Below are positions 45,701 through 53,210 of a stretch of DNA of 64,000 bases, piece by piece. The stretch comes from JADJEK01 sp052034255. GTDB taxonomy: Bacteria > Planctomycetota > B15-G4 > JADJEK01. The DNA is taken from the NCBI GenBank assembly GCA_052034255.1, contig JBPOIU010000078.1:16828-80827 (forward strand), written 5' to 3'. Position 1 is the stretch's first letter. The number at the start of each line of letters is the position of its first letter. The notes beneath the pieces were generated by a model, which was not told the DNA's origin, did not search any database, and worked only from the letters and a program-made list of their open reading frames with translations. Made by a program: the position numbers and the translations under genes.

Positions 45701-46983
45701 ACGAAGCGCTCGACGCGGTCGGGTCGCAGGATCGACGGGTCCTTGTCGCGCTTCATGCGCAGCGCGTCGTAGGCCTCGTTCAACCAGTCGATCGCTTGCT
45801 CGGGCTTGTTCTCCCATTCGAGCGCCGCGATGCCGCGATAACCGCAGGTGCGCATGTCGACGCCGCGGCGCGTCTTCAAGTGCGCGTCGGCTTCGGCGAT
45901 GAACTTCGCGCGGCGGCCCGGATCGATCTCGGCGCTGAAGAACAGCGCCTCGAACATGTCCTGCGCACGCACCAGTGGGGCGGCGTCGATTCCGCCTTCC
46001 ATGTCGAGCACGTCCTGGTACGCGGCCAGCGCGGCGCTCGGGATGCCGAGCCTCGTCATCACGCGCGCGAGCAACTGATGCGCTTCGCGGCGCAGGCCGG
46101 GCTGCAGCGTCGTGGTCAGCAGGATCTGGAGTTCCTCCTTCGCTTGGAGGAGGCGTCCGAGGCGATAGTCGATCTCGGCGCGGGCCAGCGACGCGCGCGG
46201 GACGATGTCGCGCGACGTACGCACGTCACCGAGCAATTCGTCGGCCTCGCGCAGCCGAGTCCAGCACTGCTTGACCTTGGTCTCGATTTCGTCGCGCGTT
46301 GGCCCCGGAGGCAGCGCGTCGACGAGTTCGCGCCGCGCGGGCGAGTCGAATTCGGGCGAGTCGAGGACGTCTTCGATCAACTGCACGACGCGAAACGGCT
46401 CGGGATGGGAGCTGGTCAGCGTCTGCGCGAGCTGGTCGGTGAGGTACGTGATCGACCCGAGGCGGATCGTCGCCGCGATCAGCCGGAACGCCGACGACCG
46501 CGGCATGCGCTCGTGCGCCGCGTCGATCGCGGCCAGCGCCTCGTCGTATTCACGGCGGGCGGCCAAGACGTTGGCTTCGAACACGATGTACGTCTGGTTC
46601 TGCGGGCTCAGCGCCAGAGCCTTGCGGATGTCGTGCAGTGCGCTCTTGCTCAGACCGAACGCATTCGACGCGGTGGCGCGGATGAACCAGAGGTCGAAGT
46701 TGCCGTCGTCCTGGGCCAGACCTCGGTCGGCCGCCTCGATCGCCTCGCCGTATGCGGCTTCGGCGAGTTTGTCCGCCGCGACGCGCGACCAGTCCTTCGG
46801 CTTCTGCCCCGACCACACGACGAACACCAGTGCGCCGACGAGGACCAATCCGAGGAAGAGCAACTTGCCGCCGGACTTGCGGCGGGCGCGGGAACGTCGG
46901 GGCATGCCGTCCAATCTTCGAGGCTGCAGCCGCGGTTGGTTTCCCGCGGCCAGGGATGAGGGTGCTGTAGCTCCCGGCATCAT
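42781..46983 (-). CDS. Very large membrane-anchored TPR protein
   Basis: About 1,400 residues. After a basic N-terminus (MPRRSRARRKSGGK) there is one membrane helix, LLFLGLVLVGALVFVVWSG, then TPR helices almost to the end (e.g. AYGEAIEAADRGLAQDDGNF and LSPQNQTYIVFEANVLAARR). No enzyme domain and no PEP-CTERM tail is visible; it ends ALLALMQSN. It likely sits in the inner membrane with a large periplasmic scaffold. The start is ambiguous: ATG at 46983 or 46980 overlaps the hydrolase stop (ATGA), while ATG at 46905 begins directly before the membrane helix. Exosortase loci often have a TPR protein; here it faces the other way. Confidence 0.8.
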   Translation of the reverse strand: MMPGATAPSSLAAGNQPRLQPRRLDGMPRRSRARRKSGGKLLFLGLVLVGALVFVVWSGQKPKDWSRVAADKLAEAAYGEAIEAADRGLAQDDGNFDLWFIRATASNAFGLSKSALHDIRKALALSPQNQTYIVFEANVLAARREYDEALAAIDAAHERMPRSSAFRLIAATIRLGSITYLTDQLAQTLTSSHPEPFRVVQLIEDVLDSPEFDSPARRELVDALPPGPTRDEIETKVKQCWTRLREADELLGDVRTSRDIVPRASLARAEIDYRLGRLLQAKEELQILLTTTLQPGLRREAHQLLARVMTRLGIPSAALAAYQDVLDMEGGIDAAPLVRAQDMFEALFFSAEIDPGRRAKFIAEADAHLKTRRGVDMRTCGYRGIAALEWENKPEQAIDWLNEAYDALRMKRDKDPSILRPDRVERFVLALLDAHVKARQLDRGLAIANALTELSPRDPELRKRRATLLQELGRSNDAANDLLMALRNSRRDPQLFAQWLALAQTRKDAGGSTPLDRAKAATEGLRAKRQAVFDRLRAIGADGKNTNSARTAPRIAAALTEAAGIELRAANDPAVAWLMAEEFARVGEIGEAQNLMFRATHDEPDVREFAFRQALYSLDEGHYAAAAESFEDIFSKDSGDTEAARFAVLAYDLAGDVAASRRVRAEALRHSTTRSILVLPVLAALEAGEPKRAFEQLFPFLGAAAPDVQLLVGRTYLDLAQYDRAIGALENARKAMSDPAEALHYLVLAHALSGDSAAATAAATELAAQVHVIPLVDVEASLTRLEAAGKRRDAAVFARAIAPRFSAEHQLALEARACRNQFLTGDPKPLRELRDQTDLASRLDDATVMACFGLTLRENGPKAAAEYLQRAREYTSKRAQAALPTALAYALTLLRSETTTFVKRYQRDLGGKQVPLDDVVAWWICAQMSPQDVDDLEAQRAAMEPGAEAELLWLKTSYETEGASGKSAWEACALFLLFEAAGPGFEGDAAAIAQDLVSRDGRALSATRFLADRAAAESGPAAAVTMLTKAQSENPSDVRTYLALSQYLATTDTTGVVLYDLAQAGRTLFPNRLEPYVHLARAAMARQNWTEARVALEQAADRWPLDDEILKLRAMIATATKDDELAARVTQAFADRPLDDPMLRAFVLRRLTDRPDLAAEARDLLSRIVLAAPDFYEAAALLAKLQVDGGAIEDVRKLAQNTATVVAGDRDALRAGPVLAGMAEFLHAQKLTQEALLVTEAGLLADPASIPLRRQHIVLLLALNRRAQTLDDMRLLVSLAPRNKETLLDYTNMLLSERADQAHLAATMLKSLVEVAGNDPRLSLVKARLFFRSDQLEPALTEYVRALSDTKLTGATAFQFGAWNYIAGKADVARKVFATLPSDHPLRPRSEALLALMQSN

Positions 46984-47870
46984 AGGTTGACGCGGAAGAA
47001 GTCCACCAGCCCTGCCCAGCGATCGATTCCCTCGACCGCGTCGGGAAGTGCGACGAGGCCAGCGGCGCCTCCGGCCGCCGCCTGGACCGAGCGCGCGCGG
47101 TGCTCGGCGCCGCGCGCGGCGTCGAACAGGATCTGCGTGGGGACATGGAGGCGGCTCAGCACCGGCCGAGCGTCGAACTCGGAGGAGTCGACGCCGGACA
47201 CGAGACCCGCTCCGAGCAGTGCGAGGAACGACTGCGGCACGACGAACGCCGTCGGCAGCCGGGACCAGTCGGAGATCGACGCGGCAACGAAGTCCCGGGC
47301 GTTCACCGACGGGTCGAGTGCGGCGACGGCTTCGATGCGGTCGTCCAGCGCGGCGGCCATCAGGCACGATGTCCCGGCATCGTTCATCCCGAACAGGCCG
47401 ATGGACCGGGTGCTGGTCCAACCTTCCTGGATGATCCCGTCGACGACGTGTGCGAGTTCGGCGCCTTCGCCGCCGAACAGCGGCTGCGCATCGCCGTCAC
47501 TGCGGCCGTGCGCGCGCCGATCGAGCAGGATCACGTCGAAACCGTCCTGCCACAGCGCGTAGGCCGGCTCGACGACGTCGCAGCGGTTCCCGCCGAACGG
47601 ATGCAGCAGGATGACCGTGCCGCGGCCACCGCCGCCGACGACCGTTCCGTTCCAGTGCTCGCGTTCCGCGACCTGAACCTGGACTTCGCGGGAGTCGGTC
47701 AGGAAGTCGAGACTGGCGCCTTCCGGCAGGGCGTTGCGCAAATCGTCGATCGAGAAGTGCTTCCGCGTCGGCTTCGCGAGCATGCCCGCGCCGATGAAGA
47801 ACGAAAACGGCAAGGAGATGGCGTAGACCACTCCGGCACCGACGAGGACGCGACGAAAGAGACCGAGCAT
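46980..47870 (-). CDS. Membrane-anchored alpha/beta-hydrolase-fold protein with altered nucleophile elbow
   Basis: 296 residues. An N-terminal membrane helix or signal anchor (VLVGAGVVYAISLPFSFFIGAGM) precedes the fold. RGTVILLHPFGGNR gives the H-P-F-G-G oxyanion block and VILLDRRAHGRSDG the following strand. At the elbow, where G-x-S-x-G is expected (as in G-M-S-M-G-G), it reads FGMNDAGTS, so the serine is replaced by Asn or Asp. A late D and H are possible (PTQILFD). Either it uses Asp as nucleophile, as haloalkane dehalogenases do, or it has lost activity. Ribosome site AGAGG precedes the ATG by eight bases. Confidence 0.72.
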   Translation of the reverse strand: MLGLFRRVLVGAGVVYAISLPFSFFIGAGMLAKPTRKHFSIDDLRNALPEGASLDFLTDSREVQVQVAEREHWNGTVVGGGGRGTVILLHPFGGNRCDVVEPAYALWQDGFDVILLDRRAHGRSDGDAQPLFGGEGAELAHVVDGIIQEGWTSTRSIGLFGMNDAGTSCLMAAALDDRIEAVAALDPSVNARDFVAASISDWSRLPTAFVVPQSFLALLGAGLVSGVDSSEFDARPVLSRLHVPTQILFDAARGAEHRARSVQAAAGGAAGLVALPDAVEGIDRWAGLVDFFRVNL

Positions 47871-48020
47871 GGCAAGAACCTCTCGCGAGAGATCGGCTCG
47901 CCATCGGCTGGGCTTGAGGGAACTTGAATCGATCCGGTCGATTCGATCGCCGGTGGTTCGACCCCGGGCGGGGGGCGTAACGCGGTGGCGGGGGTCACGC
48001 GGGGCAACGCCGCGACGCGG

Positions 48021-49235
48021 TCAGTTCACGAGCGCGACGGGCAGGAACAGTCGCAGCTCCAAATGACCGTTGTCGCTCGACTTGACGTCGAACGCTCCGC
48101 CGTGGGCACGGGCGATGCCGTACACCGCGGCAAGGCTCTTCTTGCGCGTCCGATCCGACGAGACGGTGTTTTGGAACGGCAGCAACAGCCGATCCGGGTG
48201 GACCGTCGCCAAATGACGGCAAGAGGCGGCCGCCTCGACCGCGACGCCATCCGAGCGCCGCACCAGGCGCACGCTCAGATCCGCGGGCTTCGCGTCCGCG
48301 TTCGCGGTCAGGAAGTCGATGACGCGTCCGATCGCGTGGTTCACTTGCTCGCGGTCGACGAGCAGCGTGAAGTCGCTGCCGGCGCCGTTCGCGACCACTT
48401 GTGGGCGGATCGTCTCGAGGCCCGCGGCCTTCAACGCATCGCGGACCAAGCGTTCGACGTCGACCAACGTTCGGGTCGGTTTGCGCAGGCCCGTGAAGAA
48501 CTCGAGGTCCTCCGTGAGTTCGGCGATGCGCTTCGATTCGCGCTCCATCGTCCGATAGGCCTCGACCGCCTCCTGGTCCTTCGCGCTGCCGTTTTGATGC
48601 AGCAGGCGCAGCTGCAGGAGTCCGCGAATCGTCGTCAGCGGGTTGTTGATCTCGTGCGCGAGTCCGCGGACGAGCAGAGCCAGAGCTTCGAGGTCCGCGG
48701 CGTGCGCGGCGGGGCGGGCCGTCGCCATCGGCGCGGCGTGAGGATCCGTGGCCACCGGCGCGGGTGCGGCGGCGTGGGGCGGCGTCGGTGCCGGTTTGGG
48801 CGCGGCGGCGGGTTCGGGCGCGCTCGCGCGCGTCGCCTTCACGACCGGCGGCGGTGCGACGTCTTCGACTTCGTCTTCGTCGTCGAGCGAGACGTTCGCG
48901 ACGTGTTCGAGCAGTTCCGCGGCATCGGCCAACGATGCGTTCTTCGGCAGCAGCCGGGCGCCAGCGGCCGCGGCCTTCGCGCCGTGGCTCGAGCCGTCGT
49001 CGAGCGCGACGACTTCACATTTGGGGAATCGTTTCGACACGATTGCGAGCAACGCGAGCGACCACTCGTGGCCGCGCGCGATGTCGACGACGACGACGGC
49101 GGGCTCGGGAACGCTCGGCGCGAACGCGGCGACGTCACCGACGTCGAGCGTCACGACTTCGAGACGCGGATAAAGGCCGCGCAAGAACGCGACCCACGCG
49201 TCGTTTTGCTGCCCGAACCAGAGCAGCCGACCCAT
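48021..49235 (-). CDS. Receiver-HisKA histidine-kinase-like protein with degenerate ATP-binding domain
   Basis: 404 residues. The N-terminal part (about 1-120) resembles a receiver: VVVVDIARGHEW supplies the Asp strand and LLPKNASLADAAEL the Lys strand. A long Ala/Pro-rich linker follows (about 135-180). The HisKA H-box GLAHEINNPLTTIRGLLQL with its phospho-accepting His is intact near residue 193. In the HATPase domain the N-box is VNHAIGRVIDFL, and the expected D-x-G-x-G and G-x-G-L-G boxes are missing (QNTVSSDRTRKKSLAAVYG). It could be a phosphotransfer partner or a pseudokinase. No membrane helix; probably cytoplasmic. A G-run precedes the ATG. Confidence 0.72.
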   Translation of the reverse strand: MGRLLWFGQQNDAWVAFLRGLYPRLEVVTLDVGDVAAFAPSVPEPAVVVVDIARGHEWSLALLAIVSKRFPKCEVVALDDGSSHGAKAAAAGARLLPKNASLADAAELLEHVANVSLDDEDEVEDVAPPPVVKATRASAPEPAAAPKPAPTPPHAAAPAPVATDPHAAPMATARPAAHAADLEALALLVRGLAHEINNPLTTIRGLLQLRLLHQNGSAKDQEAVEAYRTMERESKRIAELTEDLEFFTGLRKPTRTLVDVERLVRDALKAAGLETIRPQVVANGAGSDFTLLVDREQVNHAIGRVIDFLTANADAKPADLSVRLVRRSDGVAVEAAASCRHLATVHPDRLLLPFQNTVSSDRTRKKSLAAVYGIARAHGGAFDVKSSDNGHLELRLFLPVALVN

Positions 49236-49759
49236 GCAACCCCCCGAACCGACGATCACGGGCATCGTCGAACGAACCAACGGCGATCGAGGGACCTCGG
49301 GTGAGGGACGCGTCGCTTGGGATCGCCCATGGACGATTCCGAGTTGCAGCACCCTGGTGTGAGCGTCCTTCGACCGATCGACCTCGATGGGACCTGGATT
49401 CCCGTCGCTCCGGGAATCCGCGGCGCGCGGGTGCACGTCGCGGGGACCGAATTCCGGAGCGGAGGTCGATCGGTCGCGGATTGTGTCGCGCGCGGCGCGA
49501 ACTGGCAAGGACTCGGTCGCGAGGATCCGGGAGCTGGTCCCGCGGACCTCGCGCGTGCCTCGACGATCGCCGAGGTCGGGAGATTTGGGCGATTGCCAGG
49601 ACGACGACCGATGTCGAGAATGCCCGGTCCCCTCTCGGGTCGGAAGCGACCCGTGGTCAAGTCCGTCGGCTCGCCGCGTCGATGTTCCCCACCTCGACCG
49701 TGCGACGTGGACGGTGCGACGCAGCAGCGCGACGAACAGGAGAGTCCCGGCCGTTTCCC
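49236..49759. other. Intergenic region of about 524 bp; one weak open frame
   Basis: An open frame from ATG 49329 to 49763 (about 144 codons, beginning MDDSELQHPGVSVL) ends with an ATGA overlap onto the next gene. Its second half (for example SPRRCSPPRPCDVDG) is not protein-like and its wobble positions are less GC-biased than in neighbouring genes, so I do not call it. No tRNA fold or clear promoter was found. The gap separates the divergent kinase-like gene from the GT2 block and must hold their promoters. Confidence 0.4.
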
Positions 49760-50722
49760 ATGAGCAGTCCCGCTCCCGACGTTTCGATCGTGGTTCCCGT
49801 CTACAACGAAGAGGACAACATCCTCCCGTTGGTGGGCGCGATCGACTCCGTGATGCAGCGGGTGAAGCGGACGTACGAGATCCTCGTCATCGACGACGGC
49901 AGCTCCGACCGCACCGGGGACAAGCTCGCGGACGCGCGCAAGCGATTGCCCCAACTGACGATCGTCAATCTGCGGCGTAACTTCGGCCAGACGGCGGCGC
50001 TCGCGGCGGGCTTCGACGCGGCGCGCGGGCGCCACATCATCACGATGGACGGGGACCTGCAAAACGACCCGGAAGACATCCCGACGTTCCTCGCGCTGCT
50101 CGACGAGGGGTACGACTTGGTTTGCGGCTGGCGCCGCGACCGCAAGGACCGCTTCCTGTCCCGCCGCCTGCCGTCGCGCGTCGCGAACGCGCTGCTGTCC
50201 GACCTCACCGGCGTCCGCGTCCACGACTTCGGCTGCACGCTGAAGGGCTATCGCGCGGCGTTCGTCAAGCAGTTGCCGATCTACTCCGAGATGCATCGCT
50301 ACATCCCCGCACTGGCCGGCTCGGTCGGGGCGCGCGTCACCGAAGTCGTCGTGCGCCATCACCCGCGCCTGCATGGCAAATCGAAGTACGGCATGACGCG
50401 CGTGATCCGCGTGCTCTACGACCTCGCCGCGCTGCGTCTGTTGACACGATTCGCCGCGCGACCGTTGCATGCGTTCGGGGTGTTCTCGATCCCGTGCTTC
50501 CTGATCGCGGTCCCGTGGTTCCTGTTCACGTTCTTCGACCACACGACCGGCGCGTTGGTCCATTACTCGACCGTGGTGTTCCCGACCGTGTTGTTCCTGC
50601 TGACGTACCTGGGCTTCCACTTCATCGTCGTCGGCTTGTTGGCCGAACTCGCGGTGAACGTGTTGCGCACGAAGTCGGAAATGGTCGTTCGCGTGCATGA
50701 AGCCGCGGGCGGTGCCGCATGA
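49760..50722 (+). CDS. Family 2 glycosyltransferase, DPM1/ArnC-like, with intact catalytic motifs
   Basis: 320 residues. The GT-A domain begins VSIVVPVYNEEDNI with VIDDGSSDRT, NLRRNFGQTAALAAGFD and the metal-binding MDGDLQNDPEDIP, followed by FGCTLKGYRA and HPRLHGKSKYG. Two C-terminal helices (FSIPCFLIAVPWFLFTFF and VVFPTVLFLLTYLGFHFIVV) anchor it. This is the polyprenyl-phosphate mannose/glucose-type transferase layout, so it probably loads a sugar onto undecaprenyl phosphate for a membrane glycosyltransferase. The ATGA overlap couples it to the next, related gene. Confidence 0.87.
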   Translation: MSSPAPDVSIVVPVYNEEDNILPLVGAIDSVMQRVKRTYEILVIDDGSSDRTGDKLADARKRLPQLTIVNLRRNFGQTAALAAGFDAARGRHIITMDGDLQNDPEDIPTFLALLDEGYDLVCGWRRDRKDRFLSRRLPSRVANALLSDLTGVRVHDFGCTLKGYRAAFVKQLPIYSEMHRYIPALAGSVGARVTEVVVRHHPRLHGKSKYGMTRVIRVLYDLAALRLLTRFAARPLHAFGVFSIPCFLIAVPWFLFTFFDHTTGALVHYSTVVFPTVLFLLTYLGFHFIVVGLLAELAVNVLRTKSEMVVRVHEAAGGAA

Positions 50723-51756
50723 GCGCGAACCCGATCAGCGTCCAACCGACGCAACCGGCAATCCTCGACTTGTCGGTCGTGATCCCGGTGCTGACGGAGG
50801 CGCCGGAGTTGCGCGCGGTGCTCGATGGTTGCGCGAAGGTCTTCGCGCGGCGCAAGCTGAACGCCGAGTTCGTGGTCGTGCTCGACGGCGTATCGGACCA
50901 GGTCTTCGACCAAGCGCAGCGCGCACGGCCGCCGGGGATGAACGTGCGCCTGGTGCGCTTGAACCATCCGTTCGGCGAGTCGATCGCGCTGGCGGCCGGA
51001 TTCCGCATCGCGCAGGGTCGCATCGTCATGACGCTGCCGTCCTATCAGCAGATCGATCTCGACGATCTCGACGGCGTGCTGGAAGCCGTCGACGACGGCT
51101 ACGACCTGGTCGGCGGTCTGCGCAAACCGCGCGTCGACCCGATCATGAACCGGCTGCAGTCCGCGATCTTCAACTTCTTGATGCGCGTGCTGACCGGTGT
51201 GCCGCTGAGGGACCTGAACTGCCCGCTGCGCGCGATGAAGCGCAAAGTCCTCGAGGACGTCACGATCCAAGGCGACATGGTGCGCTTCCTGCCCGTGCTC
51301 GCGCATCGGCATGGCTTCCGCGTCGGCGAAGTACGCGTGCGCCACATCCGCGAGCGCGGCCGGGCCGGCTTCTTCGGCATCGGCGTCTACGTACGGCGCT
51401 TCCTCGACATCATCACGCTGCTGTTCTTGTCGAAGTTCACGCGCGCGCCGCTGCGCTTCTTCGGCGTGCTCGGAATCATCTCGTTCGTGCTCGGCGTGCT
51501 GCTGTGCTCGTGGATCACGATCGACACGCTGTTCCTGTCCGGTGAGCCGCCGCGCAACAAGATCTCGCTGGTCCTCGGCGTGATGTTGATCGTGCTCGGC
51601 GCGCAGGTGTTCTCGATCGGCTTGGTCGGCGAGATCATCATCTTCACGCAGGCGAAGAACCTGAAGGAGTACCGCCTGGTCGAGGAGGCGGAGGACCAGG
51701 CGCGGCGCAAGAAGCGCGGCGACAGCAGCGGGGAGATCCGCGGAGGCCGCGCGTGA
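50719..51756 (+). CDS. Family 2 glycosyltransferase homologue lacking the DxD catalytic motif
   Basis: 345 residues, a paralogue of the preceding gene. It aligns as LDLSVVIPVLTEAPELRAV, LNHPFGESIALAAGFRI and LNCPLRAMKRKV. The usual V-D-D-G-S-x-D is VVLDGVSD, and where the metal-binding DxD should be it reads TLPSYQQIDLDD. A C-terminal membrane pair (FFGVLGIISFVLGVLLCSWI and LGVMLIVLGAQVFSIGLVG) is kept. It may be a catalytically dead partner of the first enzyme, or use a different mechanism. Overlaps by ATGA before and GTGA after. Confidence 0.8.
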   Translation: MSANPISVQPTQPAILDLSVVIPVLTEAPELRAVLDGCAKVFARRKLNAEFVVVLDGVSDQVFDQAQRARPPGMNVRLVRLNHPFGESIALAAGFRIAQGRIVMTLPSYQQIDLDDLDGVLEAVDDGYDLVGGLRKPRVDPIMNRLQSAIFNFLMRVLTGVPLRDLNCPLRAMKRKVLEDVTIQGDMVRFLPVLAHRHGFRVGEVRVRHIRERGRAGFFGIGVYVRRFLDIITLLFLSKFTRAPLRFFGVLGIISFVLGVLLCSWITIDTLFLSGEPPRNKISLVLGVMLIVLGAQVFSIGLVGEIIIFTQAKNLKEYRLVEEAEDQARRKKRGDSSGEIRGGRA

Positions 51757-53210
51757 ACGACGCCGCGGTGCGCTCGTCGCCCGCCGTCCTGTCGTCCGCG
51801 GCGGTGCGCGTCGGCGTGATCGGTGCCGTCGTGATCGCCGCGCTGGTGCGACTGCCGTTCTTGTTCGGCTACGGCGTCGACGACGACGAGTTCTACACGC
51901 TGCGCAACGCCGAGACGTTGTTGGCGACTCCGACGCCCGACGCGGTCTCGCAGTTCCCGCTGTCGTTCGCGATCACGCGCGCTTGCGTCGAGTGGTTCGG
52001 CCTCGACGCCTTCGGGTTGCGTCTGTTCCCGGTGGTGACGGGAGTGCTCGCCGTCTTCGTGCTCGCGCGCGTCGGTCGGCGCGTCCTCGGCGAGCGTGCG
52101 GGGACGTGCGCCGCGCTCGTGCTCGCGCTGTGGCCGTGGCACCAGTACTACTCCGGGCTCGCGCGGTACTACGCCCCGTTGTTCCTCGCGGCGATCTTCG
52201 TGCTGGACGCCTCGTGGCGCGTGCTCGAGCGCAAGGAATGGGCGGCGCTGCCTCATGGCATCGCCGCGCTCGTGCTCGGTTCGCTGATCCATCCGTCGTT
52301 GCCGCTCTCCCTCGGCGGAGTGGTCGGCTTGCGCTTCGCCCGGCGCAAGCGCGGCACGTCGCTCGCGCGACCGCTGCTCGCGATCGCCGGGATGGGGGCG
52401 CTGTTCGTCGCCGTCGCCCTGTTCGCACCGGAGGGCTGCTCGATCCGGCGCGTGGTGTCGGGCGTCGGAGGACACGGCTACGGCGCCGCGCAGCTCGTGT
52501 TCGGCTTGGCGTTCAACGTGACGACGGTGGTGATCGCGTTGGCCGCGATCGGCGCCTTCGCGTTGGTGCGACGCGCACCGGCCGCGTTCGTGTTCCTCGC
52601 GTCGGCGACGGCATTGCCGTTGATCACGTTGGTCGCGCTCGCGCTGGTCGGCGCCGAAGTGAATCCGCGCTACGCGATGGCCGGGATGCCGGGCTTGATC
52701 CTGCTCGCCGGCGCCGGCCTCGACGCGTTGGTCCCGGCGACGCGCGCCGGTTTCGTGATCGCAGCCACGTGCCTGTTCCCGCTCGTCCCGGGCGTGGTGT
52801 CGAATCTCATCGATGGCGACCGCCATCCGGTCCCGCAGGTCGCGGCCGCGCTGACGACGAAGCTCGAGGAACGCGACCTGTTGATCGCGGAAGGGCATTC
52901 GCTGCTGCTCGCCACGATGTACGGCGCGGAGCGACTGCCTCGTGCCGGCGAAGGCGTGCCCCCGTATCCGCGCTTCGTCGGTGAATGGCCGCCGACTCCT
53001 GACGTGTTGTCCGTGATCGACGAGGCCCGAGCGGGTGCGTGGTTCGTCGTCCCCGAGAACCTGTTCGCGCAACCGCGCGACGCCGAGCGCGCCGCCAGGG
53101 ATTGGCTGCGTCCGCGTGCGATCGTCGTCGATCGCATCGGCACGTCGCGTCTCGACTACCACCGCAATGGCATGCTGCTGCTGCATGTGCCGCGCGGAGG
53201 CCGCGGATGA
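51753..53210 (+). CDS. Multi-pass GT39/ArnT-type membrane glycosyltransferase-like protein
   Basis: 485 residues, GTG start in a GTGA overlap. About ten hydrophobic helices. An early acidic loop, FGYGVDDDEFYTLRNAE, is the D-x-D-E pattern near the first luminal loop of ArnT/PMT-like GT-C enzymes. LWPWHQYYSGLARYYAPLFL and NPRYAMAGMPGLILL are also typical. The soluble C-terminal part (about 370-485) has no clear motif. It would use a polyprenyl-phosphate sugar, which the GT2 gene upstream could make, and add it on the periplasmic side. Confidence 0.75.
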   Translation: MNDAAVRSSPAVLSSAAVRVGVIGAVVIAALVRLPFLFGYGVDDDEFYTLRNAETLLATPTPDAVSQFPLSFAITRACVEWFGLDAFGLRLFPVVTGVLAVFVLARVGRRVLGERAGTCAALVLALWPWHQYYSGLARYYAPLFLAAIFVLDASWRVLERKEWAALPHGIAALVLGSLIHPSLPLSLGGVVGLRFARRKRGTSLARPLLAIAGMGALFVAVALFAPEGCSIRRVVSGVGGHGYGAAQLVFGLAFNVTTVVIALAAIGAFALVRRAPAAFVFLASATALPLITLVALALVGAEVNPRYAMAGMPGLILLAGAGLDALVPATRAGFVIAATCLFPLVPGVVSNLIDGDRHPVPQVAAALTTKLEERDLLIAEGHSLLLATMYGAERLPRAGEGVPPYPRFVGEWPPTPDVLSVIDEARAGAWFVVPENLFAQPRDAERAARDWLRPRAIVVDRIGTSRLDYHRNGMLLLHVPRGGRG

